DNA of 64,000 nucleotides from Streptomyces sp. QL37 (lineage in GTDB: Bacteria > Actinomycetota > Actinomycetes > Streptomycetales > Streptomycetaceae). Each line of letters begins with the position of its first letter. Within the stretch, counting starts at the first letter, position 1. The translations under genes were made by a program, and so were the position numbers. Below the pieces are notes generated by a model that had not been told where the DNA came from, ran no database searches, and saw only the letters and a list, made by a program, of their open reading frames with translations. The DNA lies in NCBI RefSeq assembly GCF_002941025.1, contig NZ_PTJS01000001.1, positions 2,852,001 to 2,916,000 of the forward strand, in the 5' to 3' direction. Shown here piece after piece: positions 56,129 through 64,000 of the stretch.

Positions 56129-56206
56129 TGAACCGGTGAGTTAAACCTAATGACCCAGCACGAAAAAGGCAACGAGCTCGACTACTGGAATGAACCGCAC
56201 GGTTCA
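56129..56206. promoter_or_regulatory. TetR-type operators upstream of the SDR-hydrolase-MFS operon
   Basis: A full site TGAACC-GCAC-GGTTCA at 56191-56206, inside a 20-bp palindrome overlapping the last SARP codons, and a degenerate site TGAACC-GGTG-AGTTAA at 56129-56144, 64 bp before the SDR start. Same spacing and half-sites as at 33261 and 33324. Confidence 0.7.
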
Positions 56207-58119
56207 TTTTCTCTCCGGTCCGCCTGACTGGGCGTCATCGGACGCGGTCCGGGCGCCTGCTCCGGGAGACCGCGTGCGGGAGCGCGGAGCGCGGACGCGC
56301 CAGCTCCGTCCCCGGAGAGCACGACCAGCCGGGTCAGCTCGGGCACCCTGAAGTGCGTCCGGCCGCCCAGGTGATGGAACTGGATGAAGTGTGCGTCGGC
56401 GAGGGACTCCAGCCGTCGGCGCAGCGACACCACTGACTGCCCCGACGCCTCGACGGCTCGCAGCAGGACGTGTTCACCCAGCGGCTGGGGCAGTCGGCAC
56501 AGGAGGTGCAGCAACTGCTGCTCGTCCCTGGGGAGGCGCAGGTGGGCCGACCTGAGCCGGTGCAGGCCGTCGTCCTGGGGACCCTCGAGCACCGCGAGCC
56601 GCCCCGGGTCGCGCAGGGCGCGCCGCAGCAGGTCGGCCAAGGGCAGCTGCGGCCACGCCGACAGGCGCCGCCCCAGCGCGCGGACGGCCAGGGGCAGACC
56701 GTGGTAGAGCTGGACGAGCTCGCGGGCGGCGTGGAGTTCGCGCGCGACCCGCCGGGTGCCGATGAGGCCTCCGAGCAGAGCCACGCCCTCGTCACCGGTC
56801 ATGCCCGACAGGCTCACCCCGGTGACCTTGCCGGGCAGGCCCTCGAGATGCCGCCGGGACGAGACGATCACCGCGCAGCCAGGACTGCTCGGGAGCAGCG
56901 GAAGCACCTGCTCGCGGGAGTGTGCGTCGTCGAGGACGACCAGCATCCGCTGCGTCGACGTCCAGCTGCGGAACAGCCGTGCCATGTCCTCGGTCGAGTC
57001 GGGCAGCCCGTGCTCCGAGTGACCCGAAGACAGGAGCAGGGAGGCCAGGGCGTTCCTGGTGGGAACAGGCGTGCCGTCCGGGTGGTGCAGCGTGGTGAAC
57101 AGCTGTCCGCCGGGATAGGCGGGCCGCATGTGGTGTGCGGCCTGCACCGCCGTGACGGTCTTGCCGGTGCCGGTGCCTCCTGTGACCAGGGCGACGGGCA
57201 CGGCCGACCTCTGGTCCTCGTCCTCGCCGAGGGCGGCCAGGATGGCGGCCACCTCGTGCTCCTGCGCCACGCAGTCCGCCATTTTCGCGGGGAGTTCGGC
57301 GGGGGAGGTGGCCGGGCACGACTCCTCGGCGGGAGCGGGCGCAGGGGTGAGTGGTCGCGTGGTGGGCCCCAAACCGTCCTGGAGGATGTCCTGTTGGACC
57401 TCCTTGACGGTGGCCGAGGGTTCGAGGCCCAGCTCGTCGACCATCGCCACCCGAAGTCGGCTGAACGCGTCCAGGGCGACCTGGCGCTGCCCCGAGTGCC
57501 ACGCCGCCCTCATCAGCTGGCCGCAGATCACCTCGTTGAGCGGGAAGTCGACCGCGAGTCCCTTGAGTTCACTGAGGAGTTCGCGATGGCGCCCCAGGGT
57601 CATGTCGGCCTCGATGCGGTGCTCCAGCGTCCCCATGCGCAGGTCTTCCCACCGCGCCTGGTGCGCCGCGAGGACGGTGCCCACCGAGACCCCCGAGAAC
57701 GGCTGCCCCCTCCACAGGGAGAGTGCCTCGTCGCAGGCCGCGGACGTCGTGAAGGCGTCACCCTTCATCTGGGCGGCCTGCCCCTGCCGGCAGAGCTCCT
57801 GGAACCGCCAGAGGTCGAACTCCCCCTTCTCCACTCGGATCCGGTATCCGCGCGGCTCTGTCGCGACCCGTGGCCTGTCGCCGGTCCTCTCCCCTTCCCG
57901 CAGCGCCTTGCGCACCTGGTAGATGTACGTCTGCACGGTCTTACGGGCGAGCCGTGGCGGCGAGTCGCCCCAGAGCTCCTCGACCAGCTTTTCGAGCGGA
58001 ACCACCCGGTTGGCGTGGGCCAGGAGCAGTAGCAGTACCTGGCGGGCCATGGGAGAGGTCGGAGCGCAGGGCCCGTTCTCCCCACGGACCTCGACCGGGC
58101 CGAGAACGGCGAAGTGCAT
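56182..58119 (-). CDS. SARP-family activator with NB-ARC-like domain
   Basis: 645 aa. Residues 20-95 are the SARP winged helix (KLVEELWGDSPPRLARKTVQ), 100-245 the bacterial transcriptional activator domain, and 290-600 an AAA/NB-ARC-type ATPase with P-loop GGTGTGKT at 314-321 and Walker B MLVVLDDAHS. There are no C-terminal TPRs of the longest AfsR class. Probable pathway-specific activator. Lies 87 bp downstream of the ABM gene on the same strand. Confidence 0.92.
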   Translation of the reverse strand: MHFAVLGPVEVRGENGPCAPTSPMARQVLLLLLAHANRVVPLEKLVEELWGDSPPRLARKTVQTYIYQVRKALREGERTGDRPRVATEPRGYRIRVEKGEFDLWRFQELCRQGQAAQMKGDAFTTSAACDEALSLWRGQPFSGVSVGTVLAAHQARWEDLRMGTLEHRIEADMTLGRHRELLSELKGLAVDFPLNEVICGQLMRAAWHSGQRQVALDAFSRLRVAMVDELGLEPSATVKEVQQDILQDGLGPTTRPLTPAPAPAEESCPATSPAELPAKMADCVAQEHEVAAILAALGEDEDQRSAVPVALVTGGTGTGKTVTAVQAAHHMRPAYPGGQLFTTLHHPDGTPVPTRNALASLLLSSGHSEHGLPDSTEDMARLFRSWTSTQRMLVVLDDAHSREQVLPLLPSSPGCAVIVSSRRHLEGLPGKVTGVSLSGMTGDEGVALLGGLIGTRRVARELHAARELVQLYHGLPLAVRALGRRLSAWPQLPLADLLRRALRDPGRLAVLEGPQDDGLHRLRSAHLRLPRDEQQLLHLLCRLPQPLGEHVLLRAVEASGQSVVSLRRRLESLADAHFIQFHHLGGRTHFRVPELTRLVVLSGDGAGASALRAPARGLPEQAPGPRPMTPSQADRRENEPCGSFQ

Positions 58120-58206
58120 GAGATCCCCCGTTGGTCGTGAGGACGCGCAGGAACGGTGCGCGGGCGTGAGGGGCAGCCCGCACCGCGCCGGCGCAGGCCC
58201 TTCCGC

Positions 58207-58893
58207 TCAGGCGACGGGCCCCTGCGCGGCCCTCCGCGCGGGTTCGCGCGCGGGTTCGCGCGCCGGCTCCCGCACCGGCTTCTGCACCGTGCGGAAGTGT
58301 GCGTACAGGGCGCCCGCGTCACCCCCTCCGGCCTGTCGCAGAAGGGGCAGGATCACTTCCTCTATATGCTCGGCGGCCTCCTTCTCGGATTCCCACTCGG
58401 ACAGCACGAGAACGCCTTTTCCGTCCAGGCTGACATGGAAGTTGGCCGCGATGGCTCCCGGATAGTCGCGGTCCTTTCCCTCGACCTCCTCCTCAGCCTC
58501 CAGCAGTCCGTCGATCCATGCGCGAGAGGCTTCCTCGTCGGGCATGGGGAAGATCGCGGCGGGAAAGCAGCTGGGCGCGGGAGATTCGTCCGACACAGCA
58601 CCGCCCCGGACGACCCTGTAGAGGCGGAAGGGCACGGAGCCGGGCGAACGGGCCTCGTCACCCGAGGGAATCTGCGCCCATTGCTCGTAGATCAGGACCG
58701 ATGTCCCGTCACTGCTCACGTAGCAACTCAGTGAGGCGAGGCCCTCGGGGAATTCACCGGCATGCCAGTGGGCGGTTTTGGCCTCGGCCAGGGATCGCTG
58801 TTCTTCCGGTCCGCTGGTGGAAATCATCTCGACAAGTGCGACGGTGACGTCCGCACGGTCTATTACGGGAAGATGGTCGACAGGGCGGGGCAT
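58207..58893 (-). CDS. second didomain ABM-like protein
   Basis: 228 aa starting MPRPVDHLPVID with GGGAG upstream. Two ABM-type repeats: VTVALVEMISTSGPEEQRS to VLIYEQWAQI, and FPMPDEEASRAWIDGLLEAE to VLVLSEWESEKEA. The C-terminus has a REPAREPAREPA repeat. Related to the product of 50623. Probably a cofactor-free oxygenase or cyclase-like tailoring enzyme; co-transcribed with the SARP gene. Confidence 0.84.
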   Translation of the reverse strand: MPRPVDHLPVIDRADVTVALVEMISTSGPEEQRSLAEAKTAHWHAGEFPEGLASLSCYVSSDGTSVLIYEQWAQIPSGDEARSPGSVPFRLYRVVRGGAVSDESPAPSCFPAAIFPMPDEEASRAWIDGLLEAEEEVEGKDRDYPGAIAANFHVSLDGKGVLVLSEWESEKEAAEHIEEVILPLLRQAGGGDAGALYAHFRTVQKPVREPAREPAREPARRAAQGPVA

Positions 58894-59016
58894 GCGCGAC
58901 TCCCATGAATGGATACGGTACGCGGGGTACGGTTTCCATCCTTGCGCGCCGCCCCCGGAATCCCTCGCACTCCGGGTGAAATGCTCGGACAACAAAGTGA
59001 AAATCTTCGAACGGCA

Positions 59017-59043
59017 CGTCAGCCACCGTCAATTCTGCGTCAA
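59017..59043 (-). promoter_or_regulatory. heptamer direct repeats, possible SARP box
   Basis: On the minus strand TTGACGC, TTGACGG and CTGACGT start 11 and 10 bp apart, about 125-150 bp before the ABM-SARP start at 58893. SARPs bind direct heptamers with 11-bp spacing. The rest of the 322-bp divergent gap 58894-59215 shows no other clear signal. Confidence 0.35.
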
Positions 59044-59215
59044 CCCACCCTCTCGTACGCCCCCGGACCGGCCGCGCTCGGAAGGCTGAGCCGTCACGGC
59101 CGGAGTGCACCGCCCCGATTCGCTCCGTACGCCGGTCGTCCCCGACTTGCCGAACCCGGGCGGATGCGGTGCTCTCGGAGGTGGAAGGGTGCGCCCTTGT
59201 TGGAGGTGAACCACC

Positions 59216-60490
59216 GTGCTGTTCACCGACCGCGCGGACGCCGGGCGGCGGCTCGCCGTGGCGCTGCGGCACCTGGAGCGTCGCGATCCCGTCGTCCTGG
59301 GGCTGCCGCGCGGCGGCGTCCCGGTGGCGTACGAGGTGGCGCGGGCCCTCGGCGCTCCGCTCGATGTGATCGTGGTCCGCAAACTCGGGGTCCCCTACCA
59401 CCCGGAGCTGGGGTTCGGAGCGATCGGCGAGGGCGGGGTGCGGGTCATCAGCGACGAGATCGTCCGCCATGCCGGTGTCCGGGAGAAGGACCTCCGGTCG
59501 GTCGAGCGCGCCGAGGAGGCGGAGCTCGTGCGGCGGGCGCGGACGTACCGGGAGGGCCGGCCGCGGCTGCCGCTGGAGGGGCGCGCGGTGGTCGTGGTGG
59601 ACGACGGGGTCGCCACCGGAGCGACCGCGCGGGCGGCCTGCCAGGTGGTGCGGGCGCAGGGCGCCGCCCATGTCGTACTGGCCGTGCCGGTCGCGTCCCC
59701 GGATGTCGCCGACAGGCTGCGCGAGGACGTCGACGAGGTCGTCTGCCTCTCCACACCGCACCTCTTCTCCGCCGTGGGTGAGTGGTACCGGGACTTCTCC
59801 CAGACCTCCGACGAGGAGGTCGTCTCCCTGTTGGCAGGGGCTTTCGGGGGTGCCGCCACGGCCGAGGAGGTCGAGGTGGACGCGGGCGGGGTCCCGCTCT
59901 CCGGGGACCTCGTGCTGCCCTCGGACGCGGGAGCGGTCGTGGTGTTCGCGCACGGCTCGGGCAGCAGCCGTCACAGCCCGCGCAACCGCGCCGTGGCCAC
60001 GGCGCTGAACCGCGCCGGCCTGGGCACCCTGCTCTTCGACCTGCTCACGCCCGGGGAGGAGGTCTACCGTGCCAACGTCTTCGACATCGGACTGCTGGCC
60101 GGGCGGCTGGCGGACACCACCAGCTGGCTCCGCCGCCGCGTGTCCCTCCCGGTCGGCTCCTTCGGGGCGAGTACGGGCGCGGCCGCCGCACTGCGGGCGG
60201 CCGCCGCGACGGACTCGGGCGTCGGCGCCGTGGTCTCCCGCGGCGGGCGCCCCGACCTGGCCGGAGCGGATCTTTCCGCGGTACGCGCGCCCACCCTGCT
60301 GGTGGTGGGCGGCGCCGACCCCACGGTGATCGGCCTCAACCGGCAGGCTCAGGCGGCGCTGCACTGCGAGAACCGGCTGGAGATCGTGCCGGGCGCCACG
60401 CACCTGTTCGAGGAGCCGGGCGCCCTGGACCGGGTCGCGGAGCTGGCCGAGGGCTGGTTCACCACACACCTGGTCCGGCCGGCCGGCTGA
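59216..60490 (+). CDS. phosphoribosyltransferase-dienelactone hydrolase fusion
   Basis: 424 aa from GTG with GGAGGTG upstream. N-terminal PRTase (1-210): LGLPRGGVPVAYEVA and PRPP loop VVVVDDGVATGAT (125-137). C-terminal alpha/beta hydrolase (225-420): VVFAHGSGSSRHSPRN, nucleophile Ser319 in GASTG, and His in GATHLF. Such fusions are known in actinomycetes but their substrate is not established. Ends within the first of three tandem repeats. Not obviously part of the polyketide cluster. Confidence 0.9.
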   Translation: MLFTDRADAGRRLAVALRHLERRDPVVLGLPRGGVPVAYEVARALGAPLDVIVVRKLGVPYHPELGFGAIGEGGVRVISDEIVRHAGVREKDLRSVERAEEAELVRRARTYREGRPRLPLEGRAVVVVDDGVATGATARAACQVVRAQGAAHVVLAVPVASPDVADRLREDVDEVVCLSTPHLFSAVGEWYRDFSQTSDEEVVSLLAGAFGGAATAEEVEVDAGGVPLSGDLVLPSDAGAVVVFAHGSGSSRHSPRNRAVATALNRAGLGTLLFDLLTPGEEVYRANVFDIGLLAGRLADTTSWLRRRVSLPVGSFGASTGAAAALRAAAATDSGVGAVVSRGGRPDLAGADLSAVRAPTLLVVGGADPTVIGLNRQAQAALHCENRLEIVPGATHLFEEPGALDRVAELAEGWFTTHLVRPAG

Positions 60491-60615
60491 GGCCCCCGGG
60501 GGCCCTGTCCAGGGACGGACCACGGTCGGCCGGCTGAGGCCCGGGGCCCTGTCCAGGAACGGACGACGGCCGGCCGGCTGAGGCCCGGCGGCCCTGCTTC
60601 AGGGACGGACCACCG
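60481..60615. repeat. three tandem 44-47 bp repeats between convergent genes
   Basis: Units begin GGCCGGCTGAGGC at 60481, 60528 and 60572 and continue with a GGCCCTGTCCAGGGACGGAC-like core. The first unit contains the PRTase-hydrolase stop codon and the third contains the stop of the glycosidase gene. The CTGTCCAGGGAC core is itself partly self-complementary. Confidence 0.85.
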
Positions 60616-63600
60616 CCCTCCCGTACGGCACCAGCCGTACCGGCCCCAGCAGGCCGTACTTCTGCCGTTGCGCCACTCCGAACACGGGTGCGTTCGACAC
60701 CCGCAGCCGGTTGAGGAGGGTCGTGGCGACCTCCACCTCGATCGTGTTGGTGCCGCCGCGCAGATACGGGCCCACGTCGACGGTGGTGGTCAGCTGGTCG
60801 GCGGGCGGCAGATGGCGCCCGTTGACCGTGACCCGGTAGGTGTCGAAGACCTCGCCCAGCTCCAGCGTCGCTCCGTGGCCGCCTGTCCAGGGCCCGCCGA
60901 GGCGGACGGTGGCGCGGTAGCGGCCGATGCCGGAGGAATCGGCGAGCTCCGGGATCTCGGACCAGGGCAGGAGCCCGTCCAGCTCGACCGTGCGGCGGGT
61001 CCTGCGCGTGGTGGACGGGGTCGCGCCCGGGGTCCAGTCCTCGGCCGTCAGCGTCCAGCGGGTCAGCGGGACCGGTTCGGCCACGTCCTCGATGCGTGCC
61101 CGGAGCGTACGGCCGTCGCCGAGCGTCGTCGTGCGGATCCCCGGGCGGGTGTCCCTGATCTCGATCCTGCCGTTCCCGGCGCGGCGCACCTCGGCCGCGT
61201 CGGACCCGGTGGCGTGCCACTGCGGGGCCGGGCCGGTGGCCCAACGGCCCGGGCGGGCGGTCGCGATGATCGTGGTGGCGCCGGGTTCCAGGGTGACGCG
61301 CAGCCGCAGTCGCCCGTCGGGGAGGCGCGTGTACACCGCCAGCGGCTCGATGGTGCCGGTCCACGCGTCGAGTCGGTAGGGGACGACGTCGCGGTGGCGG
61401 GTGGTGAGGGTGACGTCGTGGCTGATGCGGGTGCCGGTCGAATTCTTCTTGCTGACGGCGTCGTTGGCGAAGAAGTAGTAGTCGGCGTCGCTGTCGGCAC
61501 GGTGGTTGTGGAGCAGCATCGAGGACTCGGCGTACTCGACGTCGCGGGTGAGTCCGAGCGCGGCGATGCCCTGCGGGACGTCGGGGCGGTCGGGGACGTT
61601 GCTGACGGTCGGCTGAGCGAGCAGCTTCCGGATCAGGGCGAGGAGGCGGTCGTCGTCGCCGGGGCGGGCCATGCCAGGCACATGACCGTCGCTCCAGTCG
61701 CCGATGACGATGATCGGCAGGCCCTCCCGGGCGTAGCCGAGCAGTTTCTCCGCCACGTCCGTCTGGAGGGTGTGCTCACGGCCGATCATGACGTCGCCGT
61801 CGACGAGCAGGGCCTTGTATGCCGGTCCTTCGGGGGCGAGCCTGCCGTTCCTCACCACCGCGCCCGGAAGGCTCAGGAGGCGTGGGCTGAGGAAGAGGTG
61901 GGTCCAGCCCACGGGGATTCCGTCGGCGGTGAACCAGGACGCGCCGAGTCCGGAGCCCGCGTAGCCCTTCTGCCACAGGACGCCGACGTCGACCTTGTTG
62001 ACCCCGGTCTGGAGCACCTGCTGGGTGCGGCTCAAGTAGCCGGCGACGTCGGGGACGTGTCCCCAGGTGGGTTGGCGCGGGCCCCACGCCTCGCCGTAGC
62101 CCGTACCCCCGTTGTAAGGGGAGAAGGCGGCGAAGCCGGGCCAGGCGGCACCGGGTGCCCAGGCGTAGGCGAAGCCGTGGAAGACGGCCTGGTTGACGCC
62201 GGCGGCGTACTGGGTGACGAGCTTCTTGAGCGTGGCGTCCCAGGTGGTGGCGTAGGCGCCGCCCGCGGTGCCCCCGGCCTCGTTGGAGAGGATGAGCTTG
62301 CCGCCCATGTCCCGGCCGCCGGCCAGGGTGCGGAAGTCGTCGAGGTTCTTGAAGCCGAGCGACTCGCCCTCGGAGATGTCGAGGAGGGCCGCCTTGTACA
62401 TGGCGTCGGTCTGGAGGCCGTAGGGCTGGATGCGCAGTTGCAGTCCGAGGCCGTGGGCCCACTTCTGCACCGGCCGCAGATGGTTCTCGACGTACAGCTC
62501 GGTGACGACCTCCATGAAGTCCCGCCGGATCGCCTTGTCGGTGACGGCGTCGAAGGCGAAGACGTACTTCTCCTTCGTCTGGAGGAGTGCGGGAAGGTAC
62601 GGGGCGAGGGCGTAGCCCATGCGGCGTTCGAACTCGGCCGCGATGCCGGGGGTCCAGAGCGTGGCATGGGTCTCCATCTCTATGGAGTCCTCGAAGAGCG
62701 CGCCGCCGTTCTCCCGCAGCAGCGCGCGCATACGGGAGTTGAGGATGTGCTCCTCCCAGTGGTCGATGACCGCGCGGGTGCCGGCCGCACTGAAGTGGTC
62801 GACGACGTAGCTGAGCGGCGTGGTGTGCGCGGGGCCCTCGGGGCGCTGGCCGGACCCTCGCTCCCAGCAGGCGATGAGGACCCAGGTCCCGTCGCCGGGG
62901 GCCGTCCACTCCAGGGTTCCGGCCGCCGGCACCCGGGAGGTGAGGTCGGTGACGGTGTCGAGGTCGAGCCGCACGGGGGTGGCGGTGGGCGAGGTGCCGG
63001 CGGTGACCCGGACGGCCAGGACGCGGTGGAGCGCCCGGACGGTGACGCCCGGGCTCGGTGCGGTGACGGGCTCGGGCAGCGGCCCGGAGAGCGCGGTGCC
63101 GGCCGGGAGGACCGTGACTCCGTGGGCCAGTTCCTTGACCGCGCCCGGGCTGTCGGGCGTGATGCCGGGGACGGCGGCGGGCCAGGCCGGGCCGAGGGTG
63201 AGGTCGACGACGATGTCACGCTTGCGGGCCCGCTTCAGCGCGGTCTCGACGGCGTCGGTCCAGGCGCGGGTGCCCCAGCCGTGCCGCACCGGGTCGATGG
63301 GCTCGGAAAGGCTGTGGGTGACGGCGGCGATCTCGACCCCGCCGAATCCGGCGGCCGCGATCTGGTCGATCTCGCGCTCGATCTCGTCGGCGTCGACGAG
63401 GGCGTCCGGCCACCACCAGCGGAACTTGGGGCGCACGGCGGGGGCGGGTTCGGCGAAGCGACGGGCGAAGGCGCCCTTGGCGGCGGGACCGGACGACGAC
63501 GCGGGCGCGGCCACCGCCGCGACCTCGGAGAGGGGAAGCGCGGCGAGCGCGCCCGCCGCCGCGGCCATCCCGAGGACGGCCCGTCGGCGGAGGCTGGTCT

Positions 63601-63694
63601 GCGGGCCGGTCCCGGCGTCCGCACCGCCACCCGCCCCCGCGTCCGCCGCCGCCTCGCTCGCGACCGTCTCGCCGCGCCCCGGTCCGTTCCGCAT
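60599..63694 (-). CDS. secreted GH106-like glycosidase (alpha-L-rhamnosidase family)
   Basis: 1031 aa from ATG 63694. A twin-arginine signal (TSLRRRAVLGMAAAAGALA) ends near residue 60. KFRWWWPDALVD, AAAGFGGVEIAAV and DLTLGPAWPAAVPGI match the start of GH106-type catalytic domains; EDSIEMETHATLWTPG and LSNEAGGTAGGA hold candidate acidic residues. A C-terminal galactose-binding beta-sandwich (YRVTVNGRHLPPADQL, GTNTIEVEVATTLLNRLRV) is typical. Likely plant-polysaccharide degradation. An ATG at 63730 is an alternative start. Confidence 0.85.
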   Translation of the reverse strand: MRNGPGRGETVASEAAADAGAGGGADAGTGPQTSLRRRAVLGMAAAAGALAALPLSEVAAVAAPASSSGPAAKGAFARRFAEPAPAVRPKFRWWWPDALVDADEIEREIDQIAAAGFGGVEIAAVTHSLSEPIDPVRHGWGTRAWTDAVETALKRARKRDIVVDLTLGPAWPAAVPGITPDSPGAVKELAHGVTVLPAGTALSGPLPEPVTAPSPGVTVRALHRVLAVRVTAGTSPTATPVRLDLDTVTDLTSRVPAAGTLEWTAPGDGTWVLIACWERGSGQRPEGPAHTTPLSYVVDHFSAAGTRAVIDHWEEHILNSRMRALLRENGGALFEDSIEMETHATLWTPGIAAEFERRMGYALAPYLPALLQTKEKYVFAFDAVTDKAIRRDFMEVVTELYVENHLRPVQKWAHGLGLQLRIQPYGLQTDAMYKAALLDISEGESLGFKNLDDFRTLAGGRDMGGKLILSNEAGGTAGGAYATTWDATLKKLVTQYAAGVNQAVFHGFAYAWAPGAAWPGFAAFSPYNGGTGYGEAWGPRQPTWGHVPDVAGYLSRTQQVLQTGVNKVDVGVLWQKGYAGSGLGASWFTADGIPVGWTHLFLSPRLLSLPGAVVRNGRLAPEGPAYKALLVDGDVMIGREHTLQTDVAEKLLGYAREGLPIIVIGDWSDGHVPGMARPGDDDRLLALIRKLLAQPTVSNVPDRPDVPQGIAALGLTRDVEYAESSMLLHNHRADSDADYYFFANDAVSKKNSTGTRISHDVTLTTRHRDVVPYRLDAWTGTIEPLAVYTRLPDGRLRLRVTLEPGATTIIATARPGRWATGPAPQWHATGSDAAEVRRAGNGRIEIRDTRPGIRTTTLGDGRTLRARIEDVAEPVPLTRWTLTAEDWTPGATPSTTRRTRRTVELDGLLPWSEIPELADSSGIGRYRATVRLGGPWTGGHGATLELGEVFDTYRVTVNGRHLPPADQLTTTVDVGPYLRGGTNTIEVEVATTLLNRLRVSNAPVFGVAQRQKYGLLGPVRLVPYGRAVVRP

Positions 63695-63757
63695 CTCGCC
63701 ACCCTGCTGGTCGGCCCTTCCCGCACGCATGTCAGCGACGCAGGAGTGGATAGAGGT

Positions 63758-63992
63758 TTTAAACGATTCAATATTCCACGCTGGAACATATGTGACCACT
63801 ACCTCCGACCACAAGAGGCGCGCACGGTCCCTTCTCCTGCTGACACCCCGATGCGGACGCGTGCCCGACCAACAACACGCGAATAAAGGGACTAACCAGC
63901 ACGTGACGCCCGGTCACCCACGTTCGGTGTGAAGTCTTGACGCTCACCACGGCAGCGCCTAGCTTGCCACCGGACGCCGTAAAACGATTCAA
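63758..63992. promoter_or_regulatory. two AAACGATTCAA boxes upstream of the glycosidase, LacI-like
   Basis: TTTAAACGATTCAA at 63758-63771 and AAAACGATTCAA at 63981-63992. Read on the minus strand TTGAATCGTTTAA is close to the TTGAAACGTTTCAA-type palindrome bound by LacI-family repressors that control Streptomyces glycosidase genes. The 306 bp to the window end hold no other gene. Confidence 0.5.
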
Positions 63993-64000
63993 CTCACCTC

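Noticed and set aside
60481..60615. Tandem repeats considered as a CRISPR array
   Set aside because: Units are contiguous and similar throughout, with no unique spacers and no cas genes.
60668..63886. 1072-codon plus-strand open frame opposite the glycosidase
   Set aside because: Shadow of a GC-rich gene; low-complexity Gly/Arg/Val/Asp composition and no domains.

Overview
The window is high-GC actinomycete DNA, almost certainly from a Streptomyces chromosome. The evidence is the strong codon bias, frequent GTG/TTG starts, ATGA/GTGA stop-start couplings, a class E style LAATG sortase tail, an EttA-type ABC-F protein, a tRNA-integrated conjugative element of the Streptomyces AICE type and a type II polyketide synthase cluster. 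The species cannot be named from the sequence.

Layout. (1) 1-12.2 kb is chromosomal housekeeping: the 3' part of an FtsX-like ABC permease with its ATPase, a small unknown protein and a 4HBT thioesterase downstream of ettA, a thioester-domain (TQXA) surface protein, an SSB-like protein, a coupled pair of dynamin-like GTPases and tRNA-Arg(TCT). (2) 12.22-28.73 kb is an integrated actinomycete integrative and conjugative element of about 16.4 kb, bounded by a perfect 84-bp direct repeat covering the tRNA 3' half and its terminator. It encodes integrase, Xis, replication proteins (a DUF3631 ATPase and a primase/polymerase), a C5-methylase-like protein, a TraB/FtsK translocase, an Spd-like membrane protein, several small proteins, an XRE regulator and a GntR-Nudix fusion resembling the Pif/KorSA control module of pSAM2. 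The stretch 21.8-23.9 kb is scrambled by nested fold-back inverted copies joined through G11C11 and other GC-only sequence. This looks like an assembly artefact and removes the true 5' part of one gene. (3) 28.7-36.2 kb holds a repeat-containing lipoprotein, an FMN reductase, XRE, LuxR and TetR regulators, an MFS pump and a decayed acyltransferase. (4) 36.26-58.9 kb is a type II PKS cluster with the gene order typical of angucyclines: O-methyltransferase, FAD oxygenase, TcmI-type cyclase, KS-alpha, KS-beta, ACP, C9 ketoreductase, didomain aromatase/cyclase, a fused FAD oxygenase-SDR (PgaM/UrdM/JadF type), SDR, acyl-CoA carboxylase beta and epsilon subunits, MFS, FMN reductase, didomain ABM protein, PPTase, an orphan response regulator, MFS, hydrolase, SDR, a large SARP and a second didomain ABM protein. 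No sugar or glycosyltransferase genes are present, so the product is probably an unglycosylated, O-methylated angucyclinone or a rearranged derivative. (5) 59.2-64 kb has a phosphoribosyltransferase-hydrolase fusion, three tandem repeats and a secreted GH106-like glycosidase.

How the genes work together. Malonyl-CoA (supported by the carboxylase subunits) is condensed by KS-alpha/KS-beta on an ACP activated by the local PPTase. The chain is reduced by the C9 ketoreductase, aromatised and cyclised by the didomain and TcmI-type cyclases, then oxidised and reduced by the FAD oxygenases and SDRs and O-methylated. A shared palindrome TGAACC-N4-GGTTCA lies in front of the TetR/MFS pair and in front of the SDR-hydrolase-MFS operon about 23 kb away. 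This suggests that one TetR repressor controls both exporters, with the response regulator and SARP acting as pathway activators. In the mobile element, TGGTGCGCACCA palindromes upstream of the transfer operon and of the GntR-Nudix gene suggest autoregulated repression, and a six-unit 12-bp repeat just downstream of traB is a candidate TraB recognition (clt) site.
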